Source of the DNA: Rhodovulum robiginosum
GTDB taxonomy: Bacteria; Pseudomonadota; Alphaproteobacteria; Rhodobacterales; Rhodobacteraceae
NCBI RefSeq assembly: GCF_003944755.1
Contig: NZ_RWGU01000044.1
Coordinates: forward strand, 113,286 to 177,285
Length of the DNA stretch: 64,000 nt
Direction of reading: 5' to 3'
Shown here: positions 17,225 to 27,091 of the stretch, in pieces
Numbering within the stretch: the first letter of the stretch is position 1
Layout of the letters: every line of letters begins with the position of its first letter
Notes under the pieces: model-generated
What the model saw: the letters and a program-made list of their open reading frames with translations, nothing else
Told to the model about the DNA's origin: nothing
The model's database searches: none
Program-made: the position numbers and the translations under genes

Positions 17225-18211
17225 TCAGGCGCGGGCGGCGTTGGTCTTGGGCGCCAGCCCGCCCTTGGCCCAGGCCTGCAAGACCTTGACCAGGATCGGC
17301 GGAATGACCAGCGTCGCGGCGACCAGCACCAGCCCGCCGGCAATGGCCAGCCCACCGCCCTGCCCGGCCGCGCCCAGCCCCAGCAGAAGGCTGGCGAACG
17401 CGGCCAGCGGGAAGGTGAAGGCGCCCCAGAGCGGGCTGAACCCCGCGCGCAGGATATAGGGCGCACGCAGCGCCAGCGCGGCGAAGAGCGCCGCGGCGAG
17501 CGCCGCAAGCCCGAGTGCCAGCGCGGTCTGCCCGGCCAAGAGCGCCACGGTCCCCAGCACCGCCGCCGGCGCGAGGTGGATCGCCAGCAGCGGGCGCAGC
17601 GGCGGCGGCGGATCGCGGCGGACGATCTGAACAAGGCTCAGCGCCCAGATCAGCACGGCCACCGCGCCCGTGCCGTAAAGCAGGAGCGCGCTCAGCCCGT
17701 CATATCCCAGCGGCGCCGAGGTCAGCCCGGCCAGGATGAAGCCCACGAATTGCAGGTGCCAGACCGGCGTCACCGCGCGCTGTTCGGCCGGGCCGGTCAC
17801 CAGCACGTAAAGGACAAGCGCCGCCAGCCCGGCATTCAGCGCCAGCGCCAGCGACATCAGCCCCAGGGCGGCCCCGGGCGAAAACGGCACCAGCGCGGCG
17901 GCCAGCAGGTAGACCGACAGCACCATCGCGGCCAGCCCGGCCCGGCCGGGCAGCACCTTGAGATCCTCGATCACCACGCCGGGCCGGCGCAGCACCTTGC
18001 GCAGATAGGCCCCCGCGCAGAACAGAAACAGCAGCGTCACCGCGCCCAGCACCAGGTCGCCGACCGCCGCGGGCGCGGCCAGCGCCTCGGCCCCCCGGCG
18101 CCAGGCAAGGCCCAGGCCGAAGGCGCCCATGATCGGCGGAAAGATCGCCGGCGGGGTCTGTTCGCCGAAGCGCGGCTGCGGGGCGAGGAAAGGCGGCGGT
18201 GACGCGGTCAT
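17225..18211 (-). CDS. TDT-family (TehA/SLAC1-like) membrane protein
   Basis: A 328-residue protein with about ten hydrophobic segments, starting with a short Pro-rich cytoplasmic tail and then FPPIMGAFGLGLAWRR, the family's first helix. It also shows the PFSPGAALGLMSLALALNAGLA and FSPLWGAFTFPLAAFASLL helices typical of TehA/SLAC1-type anion channels and tellurite-resistance/dicarboxylate transporters. It is directly upstream of the CooA-like regulator (9 bp), so both probably share a transcript. Which anion it carries, and any link to CO or nitrogen metabolism, cannot be read from the sequence. Confidence 0.78.
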   Translation of the reverse strand: MTASPPPFLAPQPRFGEQTPPAIFPPIMGAFGLGLAWRRGAEALAAPAAVGDLVLGAVTLLFLFCAGAYLRKVLRRPGVVIEDLKVLPGRAGLAAMVLSVYLLAAALVPFSPGAALGLMSLALALNAGLAALVLYVLVTGPAEQRAVTPVWHLQFVGFILAGLTSAPLGYDGLSALLLYGTGAVAVLIWALSLVQIVRRDPPPPLRPLLAIHLAPAAVLGTVALLAGQTALALGLAALAAALFAALALRAPYILRAGFSPLWGAFTFPLAAFASLLLGLGAAGQGGGLAIAGGLVLVAATLVIPPILVKVLQAWAKGGLAPKTNAARA

Positions 18212-18274
18212 GACGCGAGCTTTGCCACGGCGGCGGGCCGCAGGGCAAGGGGCCTCGGACCGGCCGGCCGGCGC

Positions 18275-18367
18275 TCAGCCTTTGCGGCGGCGCATCAGCC
18301 CCAGCCCCGGCAGCGCGCTGGCGAGCAGCGGCAGCCCGGCAGCAAGGGGCAAAAAGCGCCGTGTCAT
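18275..18367 (-). CDS. 30-residue protein resembling a free-standing VPLPA-CTERM sorting tail
   Basis: A 30-codon frame with a good RBS (AGGAGA, 5 bp before ATG 18367). The product has a short basic start (MTRRF), the core LPLAAGLPLLASALPGLGL and an RRRKG end. This is the layout of VPLPA-CTERM tails (PLPAGLPLL, a hydrophobic stretch, then Arg cluster) that normally sit at the C-terminus of secreted proteins in Rhodobacterales, but no protein precedes it. It may be a membrane micropeptide, or the remnant of a larger gene that gained a start. It lies upstream of, and in the same direction as, the TDT gene. Confidence 0.45.
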   Translation of the reverse strand: MTRRFLPLAAGLPLLASALPGLGLMRRRKG

Positions 18368-18488
18368 CGGTTTCTCCTGTCGCCGCGCCATGCTGGCGCG
18401 CCCGGCCCGCCCGTCCATCGCCGGGGCGCACGGACGCTTGCCACCCGCGCCCCGGCGCCGCACTCTGGGCCCCAGCCAAGGAGGGGCC

Positions 18489-19451
18489 ATGACGGGACAT
18501 GGGTACGAGACCGGGCGGCTGGACCTGCCCTTTGTCGGGATCGCGAGCTTTGCCAAGCGGCCGGTGGTGGCCGACTGGTCGGATTTCGCGGCCGACGCGG
18601 CGGTGCTGGGCGCACCCTTCGACGGCGGCACGCAATACCGTCCCGGGGCGCGGTTCGGGCCGCGCGCGGTGCGCGAGGCCTCGACGCTGTTCTCTTTCGG
18701 CCATGCCGGCGCCTACGATCACGAGGACGACGCCACCTATCTGGGCCCCGAGGTCGGCATCGTCGACATGGGCGACGCCGACATCGTGCACACCGACACC
18801 GAGACGAGCCACGCCAATATCGAGGCCGGGCTGCGCGCCGCACTCGGCGCCGGCGCGCTGCCGGTGCTGATCGGGGGCGATCATTCGGTCAACATCCCCG
18901 CGATCCGCGCCTTCGACGGGCAAGGGCCGTTTCATATCCTGCAGATCGACGCGCATCTCGATTTCGTGGACGAACGCCACGGGGTGCGCCACGGCCACGG
19001 CAACCCGATGCGCCGCGCGGCGGAAAAAGACTATGTGACCGGGTTGACCCAGGTGGGCATCCGCAACGTGTCCTCCACTGCCCGCGAGGGCTACGAGGCC
19101 GCGCGCGCCATGGGCTCTGACATCCTGTCGGTGCGGCAGGTGCGCCAGTTCGGCACCGAGGGTGTGCTTGCGCGAATCCCGACCGGTGCGCGGGTCTACG
19201 TGACCATCGACATCGACGCCTTCTGCCCCTCGATCGCGCCGGGCACCGGCACGCCCAGCCATGGCGGGTTTCTCTATTACGAGGTGCTGGAGCTGTTGCA
19301 GGGGGTGGCGCGGCGGCACGAAGTGATCGGGCTCGACCTGGTCGAAGTGGCGCCGGATTACGACCCGACCGGGTCGACCGCGATCCTGGCCGCGCAACTG
19401 CTGCTGAACGTGCTGGGCTTTGTCTTTCACGCGCGCGGCGCGGGCGGCTGA
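18489..19451 (+). CDS. speB: agmatinase-like ureohydrolase
   Basis: A 320-residue Mn2+-dependent ureohydrolase, normal length. It shows the metal motifs IGGDHSVN, QIDAHLDF with the following His-rich loop RHGVRHGHGN, TIDIDAFCPSIAPGTGTPSHGG and GLDLVEVAPDYDP. The GGGTQYRPGARFGPRA-like start segment fits agmatinase, which splits agmatine into putrescine and urea; guanidinobutyrase or another guanidino-acid hydrolase is possible as these share the motifs. Start 18489 is set by a GAGG site 5 bp upstream and by the family N-terminus. It stands alone between minus-strand genes. A urea product would fit with the urea transporter at 54.5-60.6 kb. Confidence 0.85.
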   Translation: MTGHGYETGRLDLPFVGIASFAKRPVVADWSDFAADAAVLGAPFDGGTQYRPGARFGPRAVREASTLFSFGHAGAYDHEDDATYLGPEVGIVDMGDADIVHTDTETSHANIEAGLRAALGAGALPVLIGGDHSVNIPAIRAFDGQGPFHILQIDAHLDFVDERHGVRHGHGNPMRRAAEKDYVTGLTQVGIRNVSSTAREGYEAARAMGSDILSVRQVRQFGTEGVLARIPTGARVYVTIDIDAFCPSIAPGTGTPSHGGFLYYEVLELLQGVARRHEVIGLDLVEVAPDYDPTGSTAILAAQLLLNVLGFVFHARGAGG

Positions 19452-19465
19452 GCGACGCCGCCGCG

Positions 19466-19747
19466 CTATCCCCGGGGCAAGGATATCACTTCCCTGAGAA
19501 AGCTGGGCGCGCCGCCACACCCCTTGTCGGCGCGCTGGCGAAGGCGCAGGCGTCTTTCGCCGGCGCTGATGTCGGGGTTGTCCCTGATGCCCTTGAGCAC
19601 GGCGAAATCGTGAGACCTTAGCGACGCGATGCAGGCCTCGTCCACGCCGGCGCGGCGAAGATCGGGGATCAGGCCTCGGGCCAGTTGCGACTGCGCGGCG
19701 GCGGGGCCGGCGGCGACCAGCACGAGAAGAAGGGCAAGGCGGAACAT
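19466..19747 (-). CDS. small secreted protein of unknown function
   Basis: A 93-residue protein with a clear Sec signal peptide (MFRLALLLVLVAAGPAAAQ, cleavage after about residue 18-19). The mature part is helical and charged and contains two Cys (Cys39 and one near residue 77, GCGG) that could form a disulfide in the periplasm. I do not recognise a family. It has an AGGAGG RBS a few bases before its ATG, is convergent with the agmatinase-like gene (14 bp apart), and lies about 125 bp from the HpaI-type gene. Confidence 0.6.
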   Translation of the reverse strand: MFRLALLLVLVAAGPAAAQSQLARGLIPDLRRAGVDEACIASLRSHDFAVLKGIRDNPDISAGERRLRLRQRADKGCGGAPSFLREVISLPRG

Positions 19748-19872
19748 GGCGGCCTCCTGTAGCCGTCGGGCGCACCGAGCGGCGAGGCCGCGCGCCCGGT
19801 CTATCGACTATTGCTGCCGCTTCAGCCTAGCGGGTTCGGCGGCAGAGGAAAAATCACGCTTTCGACGACGGA

Positions 19873-20637
19873 TCATCCCTGCCCGGCGGCCAGCCCGCGC
19901 AGCGCGGCGCCCAAAGCGGTGACATCGGCGCCGACGCCCACGAAGCCGACGCCCAGATCGCGGTAATGCTCTGCCATGCCCGGGCGCAGGTCGATGATGC
20001 CGACCGCCTTGCCCGCCGCGCGGATGCGCCCGATGGCATCTTCGATGGCCGCAGTCACCTCGGGCGCGCCGGGGTCGCCCGGATGGCCCATATCGGCAGA
20101 GAGATCGGCCGGGCCGATGAAGACCGCGTCGACGCCCTCGGTCGCGGCGATGGCATCGAGATCTGCCAGCGACGCGCGGGTCTCGGCCTGGACGATGACG
20201 CAGATTTCCCGATCGGCGCCGGTCGTGTAATCGGCAATCGCGTTATAGCCCGACGCCCGCCCCAGCGCCGCGCCCACCCCGCGGATGCCCGCCGGCGGGT
20301 AGCGGCAGGCGGCGACAACCGCCCGCGCGGCCTCGGCACTGTCGACCATCGGCACCAGCAGCGTCTGCGCGCCGATGTCCAGTACCTGCTTGATCAGCCA
20401 CGGCTCGGCCGCGGGCACGCGCACCACCGCCGCGGCCGGCGTGCCGGCCAGCGCGAGCAGCTGATCGCGGATCGCGGTGATGTCGTAGGGCGCGTGCTCG
20501 CCATCGACGAGACACCAGTCGAACCCCGCCTGGCCGGCCAGTTCCGCCACCGCCGGACTGCCCAGCGCCAGCCACAGCCCGCGCTGCAAACGCCCCTCGG
20601 CCAGCGCCGCCTTGAGACCGTTCCTTGCCAGTTTCAT
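19873..20637 (-). CDS. HpcH/HpaI family aldolase
   Basis: A 254-residue class II pyruvate aldolase. Family enzymes cleave 4-hydroxy-2-oxo acids (for example 4-hydroxy-2-oxoheptanedioate) to pyruvate and an aldehyde. Seen are LVDGEHAPYD (catalytic His and acidic residue), VVRVPAAEPWLIKQVLDIGAQTLLVPMVDSAEAA, YPPAGIRGVG, VIVQAETRASLADLDAIAATEGVDAVFIGPADLSADMG (Glu and Asp metal ligands). Start 20637 gives MKLARNGLKAALAEGR, the usual family N-terminus. It is divergent from the TRAP operon; the pair may serve uptake and cleavage of a sugar acid (inference). Confidence 0.88.
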   Translation of the reverse strand: MKLARNGLKAALAEGRLQRGLWLALGSPAVAELAGQAGFDWCLVDGEHAPYDITAIRDQLLALAGTPAAAVVRVPAAEPWLIKQVLDIGAQTLLVPMVDSAEAARAVVAACRYPPAGIRGVGAALGRASGYNAIADYTTGADREICVIVQAETRASLADLDAIAATEGVDAVFIGPADLSADMGHPGDPGAPEVTAAIEDAIGRIRAAGKAVGIIDLRPGMAEHYRDLGVGFVGVGADVTALGAALRGLAAGQG

Positions 20638-20671
20638 GCCGCTCTCCCTCGCCCGGCCGGAAAATTTTGCC

Positions 20672-20699
20672 TTGTCGCCACGGGCCGGCCCGTTAGTCT
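20672..20699 (+). promoter_or_regulatory. probable TRAP operon promoter with a central palindrome
   Basis: A -35-like TTGTCG (20672-20677) and a -10-like TAGTCT (20694-20699) flank a 16-bp spacer that contains the perfect palindrome ACGGGCCGGCCCGT (20680-20693). An operator in this place would let a regulator switch dctP and perhaps the divergent aldolase gene. GC palindromes arise easily by chance in such DNA. Confidence 0.4.
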
Positions 20700-20732
20700 T
20701 TCGCCCAATAAGCATACAAGGGAGGAAACATC

Positions 20733-21737
20733 ATGAACAATCTTCTGGGCCGTGTGGGGCTTGCCGCACTCGCATTGGGCTTTGCTACCGAGGCAATGGC
20801 CGAGGAATGGAATGTCTCGCTCTGGGGCAAGCGCCGCGCCTTTACCGAACACGTGGAAAAGCTGGCCGAGCTGGTGAGCGACAAGACCAATGGCGAGTTC
20901 ACGCTGAACATCTCCTACGGGGGGCTGTCGAAGAACACCGAGAACCTCGACGGAATCTCGATCGGCGCCTTCGAGATGGCGCAGTTCTGCGCCGGCTATC
21001 ACCGCGACAAGAACCCCTCGATCACCGTGCTCGAGCTGCCCTTCCTGGGCGTCGACAGCCTGGAGCAGGAGCGCGAGATCAGCATGGCGGTCTATGACCA
21101 CCCGGCGGTGCAGGCCGACCTGGCGCGCTGGAACGCCACGCTCGTGATGCCCTCGCCGCTGCCGCAATATAACGTGGTGGGCGTGGGCGTGGCCCCCGAG
21201 TCGCTGGCCGATTTCGAGGGTTTCGCGGTGCGCGCGACCGGCGGCATCGGCGTCGCCATGGCCGCCATCGGCGCGGTGCCGACCTCGATGTCGGCCACCG
21301 AGGTGCGCCAGGCGCTGGATTCCGGTGTCGTCAAGGGCGTCAGCTTTGCGCCGCACGCGCATATGTCCTTCGGCACCATCGAGACCGGCGAGTGGTGGAC
21401 CACCAACCTCAACCCCGGCACGGTGAACTGCCCGGTGGTGGTGAACACCGACGCGCTGAACGGGCTGTCGGACGCGCATCGGGAGGCGTTGCTGGGCTCG
21501 GTCGACGAGGCGCTGGACTATTACATCGACTACTACAACTCCAACACGATGGAGCGTTGGGGCCCGGCACTGGACGAGCGCGGGATCGAGCGCGTGACCT
21601 TCCCCGAAAGCGAACTGGCCGCGTTCAAGGAGGCCGCCGCCGGCCCCGCCGCCCAAGCCTGGATCGAGGAGAACAGCGCCCGCGGCCTGCCCGCGCAAGA
21701 GCTGTACGACCTCGTCACCGGCATGATCGGGCAGTAA
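20733..21737 (+). CDS. dctP: TRAP transporter substrate-binding protein (DctP type)
   Basis: A 334-residue periplasmic binding protein with a signal peptide (about residues 1-23, ending AMA). TRAP receptors bind carboxylates or related solutes and hand them to the QM membrane complex, driven by ion gradients. The fold is indicated by LAELVSDKTNGEFTLNISYGG, the middle FAVRATGGIGVAMAAIGAVPTSMSATEVRQALDSGVVKGV segment with the carboxylate-binding Arg in the VRATG motif, and an acidic C-terminal helix. The RBS is a perfect AGGGAGG (20719-20725). Membrane subunits follow on the same strand. Confidence 0.93.
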   Translation: MNNLLGRVGLAALALGFATEAMAEEWNVSLWGKRRAFTEHVEKLAELVSDKTNGEFTLNISYGGLSKNTENLDGISIGAFEMAQFCAGYHRDKNPSITVLELPFLGVDSLEQEREISMAVYDHPAVQADLARWNATLVMPSPLPQYNVVGVGVAPESLADFEGFAVRATGGIGVAMAAIGAVPTSMSATEVRQALDSGVVKGVSFAPHAHMSFGTIETGEWWTTNLNPGTVNCPVVVNTDALNGLSDAHREALLGSVDEALDYYIDYYNSNTMERWGPALDERGIERVTFPESELAAFKEAAAGPAAQAWIEENSARGLPAQELYDLVTGMIGQ

Positions 21738-21801
21738 GCCTTGGCCTTGGGGGCCGCGCCGCTGCGCGGCCCCGTCTCATTCAATCCGTATCGGAGCGGC
21801 C

Positions 21802-22434
21802 ATGGCGGTACATGCCTCGGTCCTGGAGGATGGCAGCACCCTCAGCCGGCTCGACCGCGGCCTTTACCGCATCGAGCGGGTGCTGGCGCTGATCTCGGGT
21901 CTGGCCGTCTTCGGGCTGATGGTGCTGGCCGTGCTGTCGGTCAGCGGGCGCAACTTCTTCAACCAGCCGCTGCCGGGCTATGTCGACTGGATCCAGCAGG
22001 CGATGCCGCTGATCGCCTTCATGGGCATTGCCTTCGCGCAGCGCGACGGCGGGCATATCCGCATGGACATCCTGGTGGGCGCGCTGCGCGGGCGGGTACT
22101 GTGGGCCGCGGAATTCGTCACCACGCTGGCCATGCTGGTGCTGATGGTGCTGCTGGTCTGGGGCAGCTTTGCGCATTTCCAGCGCAGCTTCGACTTTGCC
22201 GCGCCGATGTGGAGCCGCGACTCGAGCTTTGACATCCATCTGCCTTTGTGGCCTGCGAAATTGCTGGCGCCGATCGCCTTTTCGGTGCTCTGCGTCAGGC
22301 TGGTGCTGCAGCTTTGGGGCTATGGCCGGGCGCTGTGGCTGGGCCTGAGCGAGCCCATCGCGGTGCCGCTGGTGAAAAGCGCCGCCGAACAGGCGGCCGC
22401 CGAGGCGGAGCTTTTGTCCGACACGGACGGGTAA
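21802..22434 (+). CDS. dctQ: TRAP transporter small permease (DctQ type)
   Basis: A 210-residue protein with four hydrophobic segments. The typical small-subunit motif NQPLPGYVDWIQQAMPLIAFMGIAFAQRDGGHIRMDIL spans the second helix and following loop. A long C-terminal cytoplasmic tail is Ala/Glu-rich. It pairs with the DctM subunit encoded 9 bp downstream. Slightly longer than common DctQ proteins (about 160-190) because of both tails. Confidence 0.9.
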   Translation: MAVHASVLEDGSTLSRLDRGLYRIERVLALISGLAVFGLMVLAVLSVSGRNFFNQPLPGYVDWIQQAMPLIAFMGIAFAQRDGGHIRMDILVGALRGRVLWAAEFVTTLAMLVLMVLLVWGSFAHFQRSFDFAAPMWSRDSSFDIHLPLWPAKLLAPIAFSVLCVRLVLQLWGYGRALWLGLSEPIAVPLVKSAAEQAAAEAELLSDTDG

Positions 22435-22443
22435 GGGGGCGGG

Positions 22444-23844
22444 ATGGAACCGATCGACATCGGGATCGCGGTCACCGCCGTTCTGTTCGTGCTGGTGGTG
22501 CTGGGCATGCGCGTGGCCTTCGCCGCGGCGCTGGCGGGGCTCGTGGGGCTGATCTGGATCTTCTGGTCGAAGAAGGGGTACGACCCCGACGAGTTCGGCT
22601 GGGCGCTGAGCGTGGCGGTCAAGACCGCGGGCCAGGTGCCCCATTCCAAGGTGTCCAGCCAGGCGCTCAGCCTGATCCCGACCTTCATCATGATCGGGTA
22701 TCTTGCCTATTACGCGGGGCTGACCAAGGCGCTGTTCGAGGCGGCGAAACGCTGGGTCGGCTGGCTGCCGGGGGGGCTGGCGGTCTCGACCGTCTTTGCC
22801 ACGGCCGGCTTCGCGGCGGTATCGGGCGCCTCGGTGGCGACCGCCGCCGTCTTTGCCCGGATCGCGATCCCCGAGATGCTGAAGATCGGCTATGACAAGC
22901 GGTTCGCCGCCGGTGTCGTGGCCGCCGGCGGCACGCTGGCGAGCCTCATTCCGCCCTCGGCGATCCTGGTGATCTACGCGATCATCGTGGAACAGGACGT
23001 CGGCAAGCTGTTGCTCGCGGGGTTCATCCCCGGGGTGGTCTCGGCGCTGATCTATGCCGGGCTGATCGTCGGGATGGCGCTGGCGATGCCCGGCTTCGGC
23101 CCGCCGGTCGGGGGCTTCACCTGGGGCCAGCGGCTCCGCGCCCTGCCCCCGGCGCTGCCTATCGTCTTCGTCGTCGTGATCATCATCTTCTTCATCTACA
23201 ACCCGCTGGGCGGCGACGCGTGGGGCACGCCGACCGAGGGCGGCGCGCTGGGGGCCTTCGTGGTGTTCGTGATGGCGCTTTTGCGCGGCATGCGGTGGCG
23301 GCAGCTGCGCGACGCCCTGATGGAGACGGCCAAGCTGTCGGTGATGATCTTCACCATCATCTGGGGCGTTCTGATCTATGTCCGCTTCCTGGGCTTTGCC
23401 GACCTGCCGGGGGCGTTTTCCAACTGGATCACCTCGCTCGAGATGCCGCCCTTGCTGATCCTGGTGTGCATCCTCCTGGCCTACGCGGTGCTGGGCATGT
23501 TCATGGACGCGATCGGGATGCTGCTCTTGACGCTGCCGGTGGTCTACCCCGCGGTGATGGCGCTGAACGGGGGCGAGTTCGTCTCGGCCGCCGACAGCGC
23601 CTTTGGCATGTCGGGCCCGATGTGCGCGATCTGGTTCGGCATCCTGGTGGTCAAGATGGCCGAGTTCTGCCTGATCACGCCGCCCATCGGGCTGAACTGT
23701 TTCGTCGTGGCCGGGGTGCGGCCCGACCTCAGCGTGCAGGACGTCTTTCGCGGCGTGACGCCGTTCTTCATCGCCGACGCGGTGACCATCGCCACGCTGG
23801 TCATGGTGCCCGGCATCGTGCTGTGGCTGCCGAGCCTGGCCTGA
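22444..23844 (+). CDS. dctM: TRAP transporter large permease (DctM type)
   Basis: A 466-residue protein with about twelve hydrophobic segments. It is the transport-forming subunit of the TRAP system, co-importing substrate with Na+. Family marks are FAAVSGASVATAAVFARIAIPEMLKIGYDKRFAAGVVAAGGTLASLIPPS-type sequence in the first half and the IGMLLLTLPVVYPAV and LITPPIGLNCFVVAGV segments in the second. It ends the dctPQM operon; after its stop lies one copy of the intergenic repeat. Confidence 0.93.
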   Translation: MEPIDIGIAVTAVLFVLVVLGMRVAFAAALAGLVGLIWIFWSKKGYDPDEFGWALSVAVKTAGQVPHSKVSSQALSLIPTFIMIGYLAYYAGLTKALFEAAKRWVGWLPGGLAVSTVFATAGFAAVSGASVATAAVFARIAIPEMLKIGYDKRFAAGVVAAGGTLASLIPPSAILVIYAIIVEQDVGKLLLAGFIPGVVSALIYAGLIVGMALAMPGFGPPVGGFTWGQRLRALPPALPIVFVVVIIIFFIYNPLGGDAWGTPTEGGALGAFVVFVMALLRGMRWRQLRDALMETAKLSVMIFTIIWGVLIYVRFLGFADLPGAFSNWITSLEMPPLLILVCILLAYAVLGMFMDAIGMLLLTLPVVYPAVMALNGGEFVSAADSAFGMSGPMCAIWFGILVVKMAEFCLITPPIGLNCFVVAGVRPDLSVQDVFRGVTPFFIADAVTIATLVMVPGIVLWLPSLA

Positions 23845-23893
23845 GCCGGGCGCGTCACCTGAGGCCGCGCGCGTGCGGCCCACGTCGGAAATC

Positions 23894-23919
23894 GGGTATT
23901 TCGGCCAAGAAGAAGCAGG
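23894..23919 (-). repeat. intergenic repeat copy between dctM and the FmdB gene
   Basis: GGGTATTTCGGCCAAGAAG followed by AAGCAGG is a diverged copy of the GGGATATTT..GGCCAGAAGAAG element. It lies between the convergent dctM and FmdB-family genes. Confidence 0.6.
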
Positions 23920-23937
23920 GCGGGCAGCACCCGGACC

Positions 23938-24180
23938 TCAGGGTTTGAGCTTGGACCGCTCGGCCTTGGAGTAGTTCGAGAAATGGCCCTCTTTCGCGGC
24001 CTGGCGGCGGCCCTCCGCGACCAGCCCGGCGCTTTTGCCCGGCGGGGAGACGCGCGAGAGCAGGCGCGCCACGTCGGTGCTTGCGCATTCGGGACAGGCG
24101 GGCGGGGTGTCGTCGGTCATCGGCACCAGCCGTTCGAAGGATGCCGCGCAGTCCTGGCAGCGGTAATTGTAGATCGGCAT
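23938..24180 (-). CDS. FmdB family zinc-ribbon protein
   Basis: An 80-residue protein beginning MPIYNYRCQDCAASFE with two CxxC pairs (CQDC and CPEC) forming a zinc ribbon, then a basic, flexible tail ending SNYSKAERSKLKP. FmdB-type proteins were first noted as putative regulators beside formamidase genes; their true role is unclear. Start 24180 is chosen because the family always starts at MP(I/T)Y. It lies alone between dctM and aglK. Confidence 0.85.
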   Translation of the reverse strand: MPIYNYRCQDCAASFERLVPMTDDTPPACPECASTDVARLLSRVSPPGKSAGLVAEGRRQAAKEGHFSNYSKAERSKLKP

Positions 24181-24349
24181 CGCGTGATCCTTTCGCGTCG
24201 GTTCGGGGGCCGGACGCAAGCCACTGTCGGGGCGCGGCCCGCCCCGTCAATGCCCGCCGGGGCCAGGGGGCCGATGCGTCGCAGGGCCGGGACCGGATTT
24301 GCCCGCCAGACATGCGCCCGCGCGCGGCTTTGCCCAACTGCGCGGCGCT

Positions 24350-25444
24350 CTAGCGCCACAGAAGCGACCGGCCCTCGGCGAAAAGGTGCACCCTGGCGGG
24401 ATCGGCCGTCATGCGCACCGCCTCGCCCCGCAGCCCGGTATGCACGCCCGGCAGCTTGGCGATGACCGGGTCGTGCTCGGGCCTGGAGCGTTCGAAATAA
24501 AGCTGGGTGACCTCGCCCAGGGCCTCGACGATCTCGACCCGCCCCTCGTAGGCGTAATCGTCGCCGTCGGTCGCCACCATGTCCTCGGGGCGGATGCCGA
24601 CATTGACCTTGCGCCCGACATCGTCGGGCCGGGTCGGGATGTCGGCCGCGATCGTACCGCCGCCCTCGGGCAGGCGCAGGCGGGTGACCTCGCCCGCTTC
24701 GGCGATCTCGCCGGCGAGCAGGTTCATCGCCGGCGAGCCGATGAACTGGGCCACGAACTCGGTCATCGGGCGCTGGTAAAGCTCGAGCGGCGGGCCCGCC
24801 TGGGCGATGCGCTTGTCGGCCAGCACCACGATACGGTCGGCCAGCGTCATCGCCTCGACCTGGTCGTGGGTGACGTAGATCATCGTGCTTTGCGGCATCG
24901 CCTCTTTCAGCTGCGCGATCTCGATGCGGGTGGCCACGCGCAGCGCGGCGTCGAGGTTCGAGAGCGGCTCGTCGAAGAGATAGACCTTGGGGTCGCGCAC
25001 GATGGCCCGGCCGATCGCCACCCGCTGGCGCTGGCCGCCCGACAGCGCCTTGGGCAGCCGGTCGAGATACGGTTCGAGTTGCAGCATCCGCGCGGCCTTT
25101 TCCACGGCGGCGTCGATCTCGGCGCGGGTTTTCCGCGCGATCTTGAGGGAAAACGCCATGTTGTCGCGCACGCTCATATGCGGGTAGAGCGCGTAGGACT
25201 GGAACACCATGGCGATGCCGCGCTGCGCCGGCGGCACGTCGTTCATCGCCACGCCGTCGATGTCCAGCGTGCCGGCGGTGATCTTTTCCAGCCCCGCGAT
25301 CATCCTGAGCAACGTCGACTTGCCGCAGCCCGAGGGCCCGACGAAGACCACCAGCTCGCCGGTGCCGATATCGAGGTCGATATCCTTGAGGACCTCGACC
25401 GCGCCGTAGCTCTTGCCGACGCCCTTCAGCCGCAGATCAGCCAT
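24350..25444 (-). CDS. aglK: alpha-glucoside ABC transporter ATP-binding protein
   Basis: A 364-residue ATPase of the MalK/UgpC group. It has Walker A GPSGCGKST, the Q-loop, signature LSGGQRQRVAIGRAIVRDPKVYLFDEPLSNLD, the His switch (THDQVEA), and a C-terminal OB-fold regulatory domain with VGIRPEDM. It energises import through AglF/AglG. As the last gene of the aglEFGAK order it follows the alpha-glucosidase gene by 6 bp. Genes of this type often also serve other sugar importers. Confidence 0.93.
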   Translation of the reverse strand: MADLRLKGVGKSYGAVEVLKDIDLDIGTGELVVFVGPSGCGKSTLLRMIAGLEKITAGTLDIDGVAMNDVPPAQRGIAMVFQSYALYPHMSVRDNMAFSLKIARKTRAEIDAAVEKAARMLQLEPYLDRLPKALSGGQRQRVAIGRAIVRDPKVYLFDEPLSNLDAALRVATRIEIAQLKEAMPQSTMIYVTHDQVEAMTLADRIVVLADKRIAQAGPPLELYQRPMTEFVAQFIGSPAMNLLAGEIAEAGEVTRLRLPEGGGTIAADIPTRPDDVGRKVNVGIRPEDMVATDGDDYAYEGRVEIVEALGEVTQLYFERSRPEHDPVIAKLPGVHTGLRGEAVRMTADPARVHLFAEGRSLLWR

Positions 25445-25450
25445 GCCTCG

Positions 25451-27082
<1,632 letters not shown>

Positions 27083-27091
27083 CGCCGCCCC

